NCBI RefSeq assembly: GCF_004006235.1
Contig: NZ_CP034753.1
Span: 992,001-1,056,000, forward strand
Direction: 5' to 3'
DNA from: Agromyces sp. LHK192
Lineage (GTDB): Bacteria > Actinomycetota > Actinomycetes > Actinomycetales > Microbacteriaceae
DNA length: 64,000 nt
The notes under the pieces are model-generated. The model worked only from the letters and a program-made list of their open reading frames with translations. It was not told the DNA's origin and made no database searches. Below, in pieces: positions 49,752-58,546 of this stretch (positions are counted from its first letter, which is position 1; the number at the start of each line of letters is the position of its first letter). Position numbers and translations under genes: made by a program.

Positions 49752-52060
49752 ACGAGCTCGAGCCCGTCGGGAGCGGCGAGCGCCGCCGGTTCGGCGCCGA
49801 TCAGGGCCGCCAGCTGCCCGAAGGCGGTTCGAGCGCGGACCGTGTCGCCGCTCGATCGGTACGCGCGCGTCAGCCGAGCGAGCGCTCGGGCCTGCTGCGT
49901 GCGGTCGCCGGTGTCGCGGGCCAGGCGCTGCGCCTCCTCGAGGTGCGCGAGTCTCCGTGCCGGCCCCGACCCAGGCCCCGATGGCGGTGACCCGTCGTCG
50001 GCCGCGATGAGCAGCGACTGCGTGAGGCAGCGGACGTCGCCGAGCCGGCGGAACGTCTCGGTGAGCTCCTCGGCGCCGAGCGCCGGTTCGGGTGACGCGA
50101 GCAGGTGCTGCACCATCGCGGCGTGCGCGAGCTCGTGCAGGTTGCCGACCCTGCCGGCGTAGTCGACGCACTCCGCAGCCCAGGTCGCGGCCTCCTCGGT
50201 GCGGATCCCGTGCTCGGCCGCGGTCCGCGCCATCATGCAGCGGGCGTTGTTGACGTGCATCGCGTCTCCGGCGGCCGCGTAGCCGTGCATGGCGGCGGAG
50301 AACTGGGCGATCGCTCCCACCGGGTCGTCGAGGGCGGCGCCGCGCAGGGCGATGCCGCGCATCTGGCGGACCGCCGCGAGGCTCCATCCGTCGCCGATCT
50401 CGAGCGCGAGTCGCTCGGCGGCATCGAGGTGGGCGAGCGTGCGCTCGCCGTCGTCGCGATAGGCGCCCGCGACGCCTGCGAGGTGCTCGGCGGCCATCCG
50501 CATCCGGTCGCCGCCGGGTTCGGTCGCGGCGTCGGCGACGAGCAGCAGTGCCAGCTCGGCGAGTTCCTCGACGAGCGGCACGTCGAGGTAGGAGAGCGCG
50601 ACGCCCATGGCGAGCAGGTCCTCGGCGCTCGCCTCCGCGCGCAACCGGGGACTGCGGGCGGCCAGCGCGATCGAGTGGACGCTGTCGACATCGGATCCGT
50701 ACTGCTCGATGCCGACCGACAGCGCAGCCGCGAGGGGCAGCGCGGTCGCATGCTCGGCGGCGAGCGCCCAGCGCAGGGCTGCGTTGACCTCGGGGCAGAG
50801 CCGCGCCGACATCTGCAGCGCCTCCTCGCTGTCGTCGGTCCGGGCTCGTCCGACGAAGACCTCGGCGATCTCCGTGTGGTACCGGGCGTGCCGTTCGAGC
50901 ACCTCGCGGATGACGGCGGGCTCGGTTCGGGCGCGCACGAACTCCCGCATGACGGCGAGCAGGCGGAACCGGGCAGGGCTGCCGCCCATCGGCACGATGA
51001 GGGAGTGGTCGACCAGTCGCAGGAGGGTTCCCTCGGTGCCGGGCCGGGTCGCCGCCGTCGCGAGGTCGACGTCGAACGTGCGAGGCAGCGCCGCGAGACG
51101 GCAGAGGATGTCCCGCGAGTCGTCGTCCAGCAGGTCCCAGGTCCATTCGAACGCCGTCTCCAGCGTGCGGTGCCGGCCCGACGGCGTCGCGCGGTCGAGG
51201 GTCGTGAAGTCCCGATCCAGGCGAGCCGCGAGCTCCGCGAGCGAGAGGTGACGGGCGACCGACGCCGCGAGCTCGATCGCGAGCGGCAGGCCGTCGAGCC
51301 GTGAACAGACCTCCTGGGCGAGTTCTCGATCGCCGGCCTGCGGATCGCGGCCCCATCGATCGAGCCGGTCGAGGAACATGCGCACGCCCGGCGCCTCCGG
51401 GCCGTCGCAGTCGAGCGGGCCGACCTGGAGCACCGATTCCTCCGGTGCGCCGATCGGGGTCCGCGAGGTCGTGACGATCCGCAGGTCGGGGGCGGCGGCG
51501 AGCAGCACGGCGGCGGCACGGGCGACGGACTCGCCGACGCGGTCGACGTTGTCGAGCACGAGCAGGTACGGATGCGTCGAGAGCGCGACCGCGCATCGCT
51601 CGAGTGGATCGGTGCCGCGGGCGGACTCGACGTCGATCGCCCGGGCGATGCGCGCCGCGACGTCGTCGGGGCCGGCGTGCTCGAGTTCGACGACGACGGG
51701 GACCCGCTCCCCGGCGTCGCGCGCGTGCTCGAGCGCGAGTCGGGTCTTGCCCACGCCGCCGGGGCCGGCGATGGTGACGAGGCGATGCCGATCGAGGCGC
51801 CGCCCGAGTTCGGCGAGGTCGGCGGTTCGACCGACGAAGCTGGTCGCGGGCACCCGGATCGCGACGCCCCGCAGTTCGGCCGACGCGTCGATGAGTCCGG
51901 CGCGGGAGTCGGCGCCGAGCTTCCGGCGCAGCGACGCGATGTGGCTCTCGACGGTGCGCACGGAGATGAACAGCTCCGAGGCGATCTCGGAGTTGTTCAG
52001 CCGCCGCTCGATCGCGGCCAGCACGGCCCGCTCCCGCGGCGTCAATGCCTGACCCGGCAC
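49745..52060 (-). CDS. LuxR-type regulator with N-terminal HTH and NB-ARC-like ATPase
   Basis: 771 residues from GTG 52060, seven bases after TAGACT (leaderless pattern). The helix-turn-helix is at the very N-terminus (LTPRERAVLAAIERRLNNSEIASELFISVRTVESHIASLRRKL, residues 6-48), not the C-terminus as in LAL regulators. Next is an ATPase: Walker A GPGGVGKT (99-106), Walker B-like YLLVLDNVD, RIVTTSR and the GLPLAIELAA motif of NB-ARC/AfsR-type proteins. The remaining ~400 residues are Ala-rich helices that resemble TPR repeats. Likely senses a signal by ATP-dependent oligomerisation; target genes unknown. Confidence 0.85.
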   Translation of the reverse strand: MPGQALTPRERAVLAAIERRLNNSEIASELFISVRTVESHIASLRRKLGADSRAGLIDASAELRGVAIRVPATSFVGRTADLAELGRRLDRHRLVTIAGPGGVGKTRLALEHARDAGERVPVVVELEHAGPDDVAARIARAIDVESARGTDPLERCAVALSTHPYLLVLDNVDRVGESVARAAAVLLAAAPDLRIVTTSRTPIGAPEESVLQVGPLDCDGPEAPGVRMFLDRLDRWGRDPQAGDRELAQEVCSRLDGLPLAIELAASVARHLSLAELAARLDRDFTTLDRATPSGRHRTLETAFEWTWDLLDDDSRDILCRLAALPRTFDVDLATAATRPGTEGTLLRLVDHSLIVPMGGSPARFRLLAVMREFVRARTEPAVIREVLERHARYHTEIAEVFVGRARTDDSEEALQMSARLCPEVNAALRWALAAEHATALPLAAALSVGIEQYGSDVDSVHSIALAARSPRLRAEASAEDLLAMGVALSYLDVPLVEELAELALLLVADAATEPGGDRMRMAAEHLAGVAGAYRDDGERTLAHLDAAERLALEIGDGWSLAAVRQMRGIALRGAALDDPVGAIAQFSAAMHGYAAAGDAMHVNNARCMMARTAAEHGIRTEEAATWAAECVDYAGRVGNLHELAHAAMVQHLLASPEPALGAEELTETFRRLGDVRCLTQSLLIAADDGSPPSGPGSGPARRLAHLEEAQRLARDTGDRTQQARALARLTRAYRSSGDTVRARTAFGQLAALIGAEPAALAAPDGLELVD

Positions 52061-52107
52061 GCCGACCAGTCTAGGGCCGGTGTGCCGGGTGGGCATCTGG
52101 GCGATCG

Positions 52108-52401
52108 TCACCCGATCGGTCGCGCGTGCACGCCGACGAGCGGCGCTCCCGGCACCGCACCGCCGGTGCCGGCGGGGCGCCCTCCGCGATCGCGCGCCGC
52201 GATGCGGCCCAGGATCGCGGCGAGCCGCGAGGGCAGGTGCTGGCGGATGCCGCGCGCCGCGCCGGCGTCGACCCAGCCGGCGGTCGCGTCGCGCTCCTCC
52301 GCGAGGCGCTCGAGCACGACGCGTCGCTGCTCGAGGGCGGCGGCCAGCGAGTCCTCGTGCGAGCGCACGAGGTGCGGGAACTGGTGTTCGTGGACGTACA
52401 T
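52108..52401 (-). CDS. small hypothetical protein in methyltransferase operon
   Basis: 97 residues, starting MYVHEHQFPHLVRSHEDSL with a helical N-terminal half (AAALEQRRVVLERLAEERDA) and a Gly/Pro-rich end. GGAAGGA lies eight bases before the ATG and third-position G/C is high, so it is likely real. It is 27 bp downstream of the methyltransferase gene and 47 bp before the LuxR-type gene start. No family is recognised. Confidence 0.6.
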   Translation of the reverse strand: MYVHEHQFPHLVRSHEDSLAAALEQRRVVLERLAEERDATAGWVDAGAARGIRQHLPSRLAAILGRIAARDRGGRPAGTGGAVPGAPLVGVHARPIG

Positions 52402-52428
52402 GTCGGGTTCCTTCCGAGTGGGTCGCCG

Positions 52429-53280
52429 TCAGCGGCGACGAGCGGTGAGGAGCAGGTACTCCCACCGCATGACGCCGTCGTCGGCGCCGTGGGCCCGCGC
52501 GTTGTCGACCAGCGCGGCGTCGAGTGCCGCGACCTGCTCCGGGTCGTCGGCGATGCGCGAGTAGACCGCGATGGTGGGGCCGTAGTGGGTCTTGAAGTAG
52601 TCGCGGAATGCCTCGGCCGTCGCGAAGCGATCGACGAGGATCGTGTCGCGGCGGGCGACGACGTCGTCGACGCGGTCGCCGAGGAGCTCCCGCACGTGCG
52701 CCTCGTCGCCCCATCGGGGAGCGGGCTGCGCTCCGGGCGGGGGCGGCGGAGCGTACGGCTTCATGACGCCGAACATCTGCCCGATGAACCCTTCAGGCGT
52801 CCAGCTGAGCAGGCCGATCCGGCCGTCGCGGCGCACGACGCGCACGAGCTCGTCGGCGGCGCGCTCGTGGTGCGGCGCGAACATGATGCCGACGCACGAG
52901 GTCGCGACGTCGAACGACGCGTCGTCGAACGGGAGCGCCTCGGCGTCGGCCTCGCGCCATTCGAGCTCGGCGCCGGCCTCGGTGGCGAGGCGCCTGCCGG
53001 TCTCGAACAGCTCTGGCGCGAGGTCGGAGGCGACGACCGTCGCGCCGCGCAGCGCAGCCGGGATCGCGACGTTCCCGCTGCCGGCCGCGATGTCGAGCAC
53101 GCGCTCGCCGGGTCGGGGATCGACCGCGTCGACGACGCGGCGCCCGAGGTCCCAGATCAGGTCGGAGGCGAGCGTCGGGTAGTCCCCGGACGCCCACATG
53201 CTGCGGTGCTTCGCCTTGAGGGCGAGGTCGGCCTCGGCGTCGACGCCGGTGGTCGCCGCTCGGGTCTGGAGGTCGGTCAT
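52429..53280 (-). CDS. class I SAM-dependent methyltransferase (UbiE-like)
   Basis: 283 residues from ATG 53280, with AAGGAGAACCAG directly upstream. Motif I is VLDIAAGSGNVAIPAA, motif II ATVVASDLAPELF, then EADAEALPFDDASFDVATSCVGIMFAPHHERAADELVRVVRRDGRI (key parts ADAEALPFDDASFDV, GIMFAPHH). HRSMWASGDYPTLASDL at the start is common in actinobacterial members. The substrate is unknown. Confidence 0.9.
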   Translation of the reverse strand: MTDLQTRAATTGVDAEADLALKAKHRSMWASGDYPTLASDLIWDLGRRVVDAVDPRPGERVLDIAAGSGNVAIPAALRGATVVASDLAPELFETGRRLATEAGAELEWREADAEALPFDDASFDVATSCVGIMFAPHHERAADELVRVVRRDGRIGLLSWTPEGFIGQMFGVMKPYAPPPPPGAQPAPRWGDEAHVRELLGDRVDDVVARRDTILVDRFATAEAFRDYFKTHYGPTIAVYSRIADDPEQVAALDAALVDNARAHGADDGVMRWEYLLLTARRR

Positions 53281-53371
53281 CTGGTTCTCCTTCTGCATCA
53301 CGGATGTCCCGTGCTGCCAAGGGTGCTCGCCCGGCCCCCGGCCGGCATCCGTGCTGCGCACGGAGATTTCC

Positions 53372-54358
53372 TCAGTGTCCACCCGGGGCGGCCGCGGCGG
53401 CTGCGGCGGCCGCGACCCGCAGGTACCGCTCGCCGATGGTGCGCAGCAACGGCACCAGCTCGGCCGGCGAGTCCACCGTGAAGTCCATGTTGAGCATGCC
53501 GATGTAGGCGGCGATCGTGTCGAGGCTGTCGGCGCCGGTGACGAGCACGCACTCGGTCGCCGAGACCGCCTCGACGGCGCCGACCGCGGGATTGATACGG
53601 TCGAGCACGGATTGCGCGGATGCCGCGATGCGCAGCCGCGCGTGCACGTTCCACCCGGTGGTGGCGACGCGGCGCATCATGAAGGCGGTCAGTTCGTCGG
53701 ATGCCACGACGACCGGTTCGAACCGGCGCCGGGTGGGGGGCTTCGGCTCGAGCCCGTCGACGCGCCAGACGTCCCACGCGCCCGATTCGGCGATACGGCC
53801 GACGAGGTACCAGCGCCGCTGCCATGACAGCAGGCGGTACGGCTCGACCGCCCACGCACGCCCGCCCGACTCGAAGCGCACCCGTTCGGCATCGCCGATC
53901 GCGGTTGCGAGCTGCCGGAGCACCGCGGGGTCGACCTCGGGGTCGGGGGCATCCGTGCCGGTGTTCTCGGGAGCGCGCTCGACGGCCTGGCCGAGCGCAT
54001 CGACGCTCGCTCGCAGTCGAGCCGGCAGCACCTGCTCGAGCTTGACGAGCGCCCGCCGGCCGGCGGCTTCGACTCCGGCGAGCCCGGCTGCCGTGCGCAG
54101 TCCGACGGCGACCGCGACGGCCTCGTCGTCGTCGAGCATGAGCGGCGGCATCCGCCCGCCCGCGCCCAGCCGATACGCGCCGGCGGCTCCGCGGGTCGCG
54201 TGCACCGGGTAGTCGAGCGCGCGGAGCGCCTCGATGTCGTTGCGGACGGTGCGGGTCGTCACGTCGAATCGCTCGGCGAGTTCGCGGCCCGACCACTCCG
54301 GCCGGGACTGCAGCAGGCCGAGGATCGAGAGCCGACGTGCGGCGGTGTCGAGCGCCAT
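53372..54358 (-). CDS. WYL-domain (YafY-like) transcriptional regulator
   Basis: 328 residues. The N-terminal DeoR-like HTH reads RRLSILGLLQSRPEWSGRELAERFDVTTRTVRNDIEALRALDYPV (key parts WSGRELAERFDVTTRTVRND). The WYL domain contains AWAVEPYRLLSWQRRWYLVGRI with RWYLVG in place of xWYL. The C-terminal WCX region ends in an alanine run. It is divergent from the epoxide-hydrolase gene and a perfect 10-bp palindrome in the gap (54384-54408) is its likely operator. Confidence 0.92.
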   Translation of the reverse strand: MALDTAARRLSILGLLQSRPEWSGRELAERFDVTTRTVRNDIEALRALDYPVHATRGAAGAYRLGAGGRMPPLMLDDDEAVAVAVGLRTAAGLAGVEAAGRRALVKLEQVLPARLRASVDALGQAVERAPENTGTDAPDPEVDPAVLRQLATAIGDAERVRFESGGRAWAVEPYRLLSWQRRWYLVGRIAESGAWDVWRVDGLEPKPPTRRRFEPVVVASDELTAFMMRRVATTGWNVHARLRIAASAQSVLDRINPAVGAVEAVSATECVLVTGADSLDTIAAYIGMLNMDFTVDSPAELVPLLRTIGERYLRVAAAAAAAAAPGGH

Positions 54359-54383
54359 GGAAGGCCTCCGAACGAGTTTCGGA

Positions 54384-54408
54384 ATATAGGAATTGAGCAT
54401 TCCTATAT
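54384..54408. promoter_or_regulatory. palindromic operator over epoxide-hydrolase promoter
   Basis: ATATAGGAAT-TGAGC-ATTCCTATAT has perfect 10-bp arms, AT-rich in a GC-rich background. It overlaps TTGAGC (54393-54398), which is 16 bp before TAACGT (54415-54420), so a protein bound here would mask the -35 element of the downstream gene. Confidence 0.75.
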
Positions 54409-54427
54409 CGACCGTAACGTGAGGGTC

Positions 54428-55591
54428 ATGAACAGCGCAACCGCCACCGTGACCGACATCCGCCCGTTCCGCGTCGACATCGCCCAGGCCGACGTCGACG
54501 ACCTCCGCGACCGTCTCGCGCGCACCCGGCTCCCGCAGCCGGCCCCAGGCGACGACTGGTCGACCGGCACCCCGAACAGCTACCTCCGTGACGCCGTCGA
54601 AGCGTGGAAGGCGTTCGACTGGCGTGCCGCCGAGGCCCGCATCAACGAGTTCGAGCACTTCATGACCGAGATCGACGGCCAGCCGATCCACTTCATGCAC
54701 GTGCGCTCCCCGCACCCGGACGCGACCCCGCTGCTGCTCGCGCACACCTACCCGGGATCGGCCGTCGACTACCTCGACGTCATCGGGCCGCTGGTCGACC
54801 CGGTCGCGTACGGCGGCCGCGCCGAGGACGCGTTCGACGTCGTGGTGCCGGATGCCCCGGGCTTCGGCTTCTCGCAGCCGCTCGCCTCGTCGGGCTGGAC
54901 CACGGCCCGCGTCGCCGCGGCCTACGACGCGCTCATGCGGCGGCTCGGCTACGAGCGGTACGGCGTCCACGGCTCCGACAACGGCGCGCTCGTCGCGCGG
55001 GACCTCGGCGTGCTCGCGCCCGAGGGCCTGATCGGCCTGCACGTGCTGCAGCTGTTCTCGTTCCCGTCGGGCGACCCGACCGAGTTCGAGCGGCTCGAAC
55101 CGCAGGACTACGCCGGCCTCGAGCACATGCAGTGGTTCCAGTCCGTCGGCGGGTACAACACGATGAACGCCTCGCGGCCGCACACCGTCGCCGTCGGCCT
55201 CAGCGACTCGCCGATCGGGCTGCTGGCGTACAGCGAGCTGTTCGAGTCGTTCGGCAACGGCACGGCGCTCGTCACGATGGACCAGCTCCTCACCGAGGTC
55301 AGCGTCAACTGGTTCCAGAACGCCGCCGCAGGCATGAGCCAGGCGTACCTCGAGAACGCGCGGGAGGCCGCGGCCGCGGAGGCCGCCGGCGAGCAGCCGG
55401 CCGTGAACGCGTCGCCGACGGGTGTCGCGGTGTTCGCCGCCGACTTCCAGACGATCAAGGTCTTCGCCGAGCGCGACAACTCGAACATCGTGCACTGGAG
55501 CCGGTTCGAGGAGGGCGGCCACTACGCCGCGCTCGAGCGGCCCGGCGACGTCGCCGGGGACATCCGGGCGTTCTTCGCCTCGCTGCGCTGA
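54428..55591 (+). CDS. epoxide hydrolase family alpha/beta hydrolase (EHN type)
   Basis: 387 residues. The N-terminal EHN domain (IRPFRVDIAQADVDDLRDRLARTRLP, then NSYLRDAVEAWKAFDWRAAEARIN) precedes the alpha/beta hydrolase core: oxyanion motif HTYPGS in place of HGWPGS, DAPGFGFS, nucleophile motif HGSDNGA with Asp (usual GGDWG), and the catalytic histidine in EEGGHYAALERP. ATG 54428 is seven bases after TAACGT. Expected to hydrate epoxides; the WYL regulator next to it probably controls it. Confidence 0.88.
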   Translation: MNSATATVTDIRPFRVDIAQADVDDLRDRLARTRLPQPAPGDDWSTGTPNSYLRDAVEAWKAFDWRAAEARINEFEHFMTEIDGQPIHFMHVRSPHPDATPLLLAHTYPGSAVDYLDVIGPLVDPVAYGGRAEDAFDVVVPDAPGFGFSQPLASSGWTTARVAAAYDALMRRLGYERYGVHGSDNGALVARDLGVLAPEGLIGLHVLQLFSFPSGDPTEFERLEPQDYAGLEHMQWFQSVGGYNTMNASRPHTVAVGLSDSPIGLLAYSELFESFGNGTALVTMDQLLTEVSVNWFQNAAAGMSQAYLENAREAAAAEAAGEQPAVNASPTGVAVFAADFQTIKVFAERDNSNIVHWSRFEEGGHYAALERPGDVAGDIRAFFASLR

Positions 55592-55622
55592 GCCGGGCCG
55601 GGCGGCGAGGCATCCCGAGAAA

Positions 55623-55680
55623 TTCAGGAGATCCGGGGTCATGGGGCGCCTCCCGCCCACATGACCCCGGATCTCCTGAA
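55623..55680. repeat. family B intergenic palindrome, copy 1
   Basis: Perfect 21-bp arms (55623-55643, beginning TTCAGGAGATCCGGGG, and 55660-55680) enclose a 16-base GC-rich loop. It lies 31 bp after the epoxide-hydrolase stop. Related in its TTCAGGAGATC ends to the element at 59203-59271. Confidence 0.85.
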
Positions 55681-55787
55681 CTCTGCGCATCCGGAGTTGC
55701 GCCGGTCACCCCACCGCCGCCTGCCCCACCACCGCACCAGCACCCCCACCCAGCGCCCGCCCAGCCCACCCGCCCTAGGCTGGAGCG

Positions 55788-56423
55788 ATGGTCATCGCCC
55801 TCATCCGTCATGGTCAGACCGACTGGAACCGCGAACTCCGCATGCAGGGTCGCACCGACATCCCGCTCAACCGGACCGGGCGCGAGCAGGCGCGCACCGC
55901 TGCCGCCGCGCTCGCCGCGGGCGGTTGGGACCTGGTCGTGAGCTCGCCGCTCGGACGGGCCCGCGAGACGGCCGGGATCCTCGCGGACGAGCTGGGCATC
56001 GAGCTCGGCGGCACGTTCGAGGGACTCATCGAGCAGGAGTTCGGCGACGCCGAGGGCGTTCCGGTCGCCGAGATCCGCGAGCGCTGGCCGGCGCGCGACA
56101 TCCCGGGCATGGAGCCCGACGCCGACGTCGCCCGCCGCGGCGTCGCCGTGCTCACGGCGATCGCCGAGCAGCACCCCGGCCGCCGAGTGCTGGCGGTCGC
56201 GCACGGCACGCTCATCCGCCGCACCCTCGCCGCGCTCTCGGGCCACGACCCCGAGCACTACCCGCGGCTCGACAACCTCTCGAGCTCGGAGGTCCGCCCG
56301 GGGTCGGCATCCGGCGACGAGGCGGCATGGTTTGTCCACACCGTCGGCGGGGTCGCGTTCGACGAGCTCGTCATCGACCTCGACGCCCGCGCGGCGGGAA
56401 CGCCGGTCGAACTCGCGGGCTGA
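55788..56423 (+). CDS. histidine phosphatase family protein (phosphoglycerate-mutase-like)
   Basis: 211 residues. The catalytic RHG is at residues 7-9 (ALIRHGQTDWNRELRMQGRTDIPLN, key part IRHGQTDWN), with VSSPLGRARETA and the second histidine in VAHGTLIRR. TAGGCT (55776-55781) ends six bases before the ATG. The family removes phosphate from small molecules or proteins; the substrate cannot be told. Confidence 0.92.
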   Translation: MVIALIRHGQTDWNRELRMQGRTDIPLNRTGREQARTAAAALAAGGWDLVVSSPLGRARETAGILADELGIELGGTFEGLIEQEFGDAEGVPVAEIRERWPARDIPGMEPDADVARRGVAVLTAIAEQHPGRRVLAVAHGTLIRRTLAALSGHDPEHYPRLDNLSSSEVRPGSASGDEAAWFVHTVGGVAFDELVIDLDARAAGTPVELAG

Positions 56424-56434
56424 CTCGTCGCGCG

Positions 56435-57277
56435 TCAGCCTGCCGAGGGACCCGGCGTCCCCGAATCGGCCGCCGGGGCCGGAGGCGGCGCCGCGCCCGG
56501 CCCGGCATCCGGCGCGGCACCCGGCCCGGCATCGGCCCCTGGACCGGATGCCCCGTCGAGCAGCCGTCGCGCGAGCACGGTCGCCCCGGCCACGGCCGCG
56601 GGCATCGTCGCGATCGCGCCGAGGGGGACGAGGAAGCACAGCTGCGTCGCGACGCCGAATCCGAGCACACGCCACCGCTGCGAGCGGATGAGCGCTCGGC
56701 GCTCGGCGCTCGGGATCCCGCGCGATTCGAACGCGCGGGTCATGAGCTCGCGCGCGAGCAGGTTGCCCGTCAGCACGACGCCCAGCACCGCGCCGACGAC
56801 GCCCCCGACGACGGGGATGAGCCCGAGCAGCGCGGCCGCGATCGCGACCAGGATGCCCAGCGCGATGAGCTCGAGCGCGTCGACGACCGTGCGCCAGAAC
56901 CCCGACCCGGTCTCGGGGACGTCGCCGCCGAGGTCCTCCTCGACCGCCCTCCAGATCTGCTCGTAGAACGGATCGCCGATGACGAGCGTGATCGCGGTGA
57001 ACGCGATCGCCGAGAGCACCGCGGCCGCGCCGAATGCGACGACGCTCACCGAGATGCGGAACAGGTTGCGCCATGCCTCCTGCCAGCCGTCGGCGAACGG
57101 CGTCGCCCAGTCGACGAGTCCCGGCAGCGCGAGTCCGAGGCCGATCAGCGCGGCCACGAGCAGCACGAACGCGATCGCGGCGGGGACGAGCCCGAGCACG
57201 AGGTATCCGGGTTCGCGACGGAAGTACCCGAACCCCTTCGCGAGGACGCCGAATCCGGCCGCGAACTCCTTCACCAC
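56435..57277 (-). CDS. EI24/CysZ-like membrane protein
   Basis: 280 residues from GTG 57277, six bases after TATCCT. Four or more long helices (GYLVLGLVPAAIAFVLLVAALIGLG, VVAFGAAAVLSAIAFTAITLVIGDPFYEQIW, key part ITLVIGDPFYEQIW) and LLGLIPVVGGVVGAVLGVVLTGNLLARELMTRAFESRGI match the EI24 domain. The Ala/Pro/Gly tail carries PGADAGPGAAPDAGPG repeats. Proteins of this fold may move sulfate or other solutes; not shown here. Confidence 0.87.
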   Translation of the reverse strand: MVKEFAAGFGVLAKGFGYFRREPGYLVLGLVPAAIAFVLLVAALIGLGLALPGLVDWATPFADGWQEAWRNLFRISVSVVAFGAAAVLSAIAFTAITLVIGDPFYEQIWRAVEEDLGGDVPETGSGFWRTVVDALELIALGILVAIAAALLGLIPVVGGVVGAVLGVVLTGNLLARELMTRAFESRGIPSAERRALIRSQRWRVLGFGVATQLCFLVPLGAIATMPAAVAGATVLARRLLDGASGPGADAGPGAAPDAGPGAAPPPAPAADSGTPGPSAG

Positions 57278-57299
57278 CGGATCAGGATAGGGCGCGCGC

Positions 57300-58055
57300 T
57301 CACGTCGTGAGCAGCCGGTGCAGGTCTCCGGATGCCTCGAGCAGTGCGACGCTGCGTCGGGTCAGGGCGTCGAGGCGCTCGTCGAGGAGGCGCCGAGCCT
57401 CCGTGGTGAGGCCCCGATCGCGCAGGTCGTCGAGCACCCGGGCGATCGGCGGCAGGCCGTATCCGCCCTCGCGCAGTGCGGCGACGATCCTCGCCTCGGC
57501 GATCGCCCGGGCGTCGTACCGACGGGCGCGGGTCGCGGTCGTCCGGCCGGGCGAGACGAGGCCTTCGCGTTCCCAGTGGCGCAGCGCGGAGGTCCGCACG
57601 CCGAGCGCGCCGGCGAGCTCGCCGATCGACATCGCATCGCGGTCCTCGAACGCGGCGCCGGAACGTGCGTCGGCACCGGTGTCGGCGAGCACGGCATCCA
57701 GGCCGATGCGAGCCCGGCGCACGCGCGCACGCTCAGCGGCGATCACGACGTGGAGTCCGTCGATGTGCTCGGCGGCCTCGGCGACGGGCGCCGACCGCAG
57801 TCCGGGCATGAGGTGTCGGGCGGCCACGGGCCCGATCGCGGCCGCGAGCGCGCGGTAGGCGCGCAGCGCCACGAGGTGCTCCTCCCGGTAGCGGCGGTAG
57901 CCGTTCGCGCCGCGCTCGGCCGCGGGCAGCACGCCGAGGCGTTCGAGGTCGCGGACCTGCTGCGTCGAGTATCCGACCGCGCGCCCGAGGCCCGAGGTGG
58001 TGGTCGAGATGCCGACTTGAGGCTTCCGCCCGTTGTCGCCCGTGATCATCGGCAT
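57300..58055 (-). CDS. MerR-type regulator with two HTH domains
   Basis: 251 residues. Two MerR-like winged helices occur in one chain: residues 25-72 (VGYSTQQVRDLERLGVLPAAERGANGYRRYREEHL, key parts YSTQQVRDLERLGVLP, GYRRY) and 142-212 (MSIGELAGALGVRTSALRHWEREGLVSP, ATRARRYDARAIAEARIV). The segment between them is helical, as is the end. No metal-binding cysteines are seen. Divergent from the DUF6194-like gene, 36 bp away. May bind a composite site without dimerising, or dimerise on two sites. Confidence 0.85.
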   Translation of the reverse strand: MPMITGDNGRKPQVGISTTTSGLGRAVGYSTQQVRDLERLGVLPAAERGANGYRRYREEHLVALRAYRALAAAIGPVAARHLMPGLRSAPVAEAAEHIDGLHVVIAAERARVRRARIGLDAVLADTGADARSGAAFEDRDAMSIGELAGALGVRTSALRHWEREGLVSPGRTTATRARRYDARAIAEARIVAALREGGYGLPPIARVLDDLRDRGLTTEARRLLDERLDALTRRSVALLEASGDLHRLLTT

Positions 58056-58091
58056 GAGTCCACATAAGCACGCGAATGTCACGATCGAGGC

Positions 58092-58546
58092 ATGAACCGA
58101 CGCAACCTGGACATCGATCGGATCGTCGCGGCCGTCCGCGCGTTCGACGGAGCGCTCGTCGTGATTCCGGACGAGGGCGGACCGTTCCCCGAGATCGCGT
58201 GGGGCGACGCGTTCTTCTTCCACGCACCCGACGGCGTGATGCCCGAGCGCACGCAGCCGTACGGCACCATCGTCACGAAGGACTATCCGGATGACTCGGC
58301 GTCGCGGCTGGACGAACCGGGCCGGTTCCGTGTCAACGTCCACGTCGGCCGTGATGCCGCGGCGCGGCTGGTGCAGGACGGCGCGGACCCGGCCGAGCCC
58401 GATGTGTTCGTCCGCCACCCGCTGTACGACGACAGGGCTGGATCTCGGTCGTGGATCCCGGCCCGCGCACCGCCGACGCCGTGATCGACCTGCTCCGCGA
58501 CGCGCACGAGGCGGCGAGGCGCCGTGCGGCCAGGAGGGACCGGTGA
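58092..58546 (+). pseudogene. DUF6194-like protein gene with a 1-base frameshift
   Basis: The frame from ATG 58092 encodes RNLDIDRIVAAVRAFDGALVV, GDAFFFHAPDGVMP, FPFATIVTKDY-like YGTIVTKDYPDD, RVNVHVGR and FVRHPLYDD, then runs out of the family pattern and stops at 58484. The expected end, WISVVDPGPRTADAVIDLLR followed by DAHEAARRRAARRDR, is intact in another frame and stops at TGA 58544-58546, overlapping the next start (GTGA). One G missing from AGGGCTGG (58434-58441) would restore it. This is either a recent mutation, an assembly error or a programmed shift. Confidence 0.8.
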
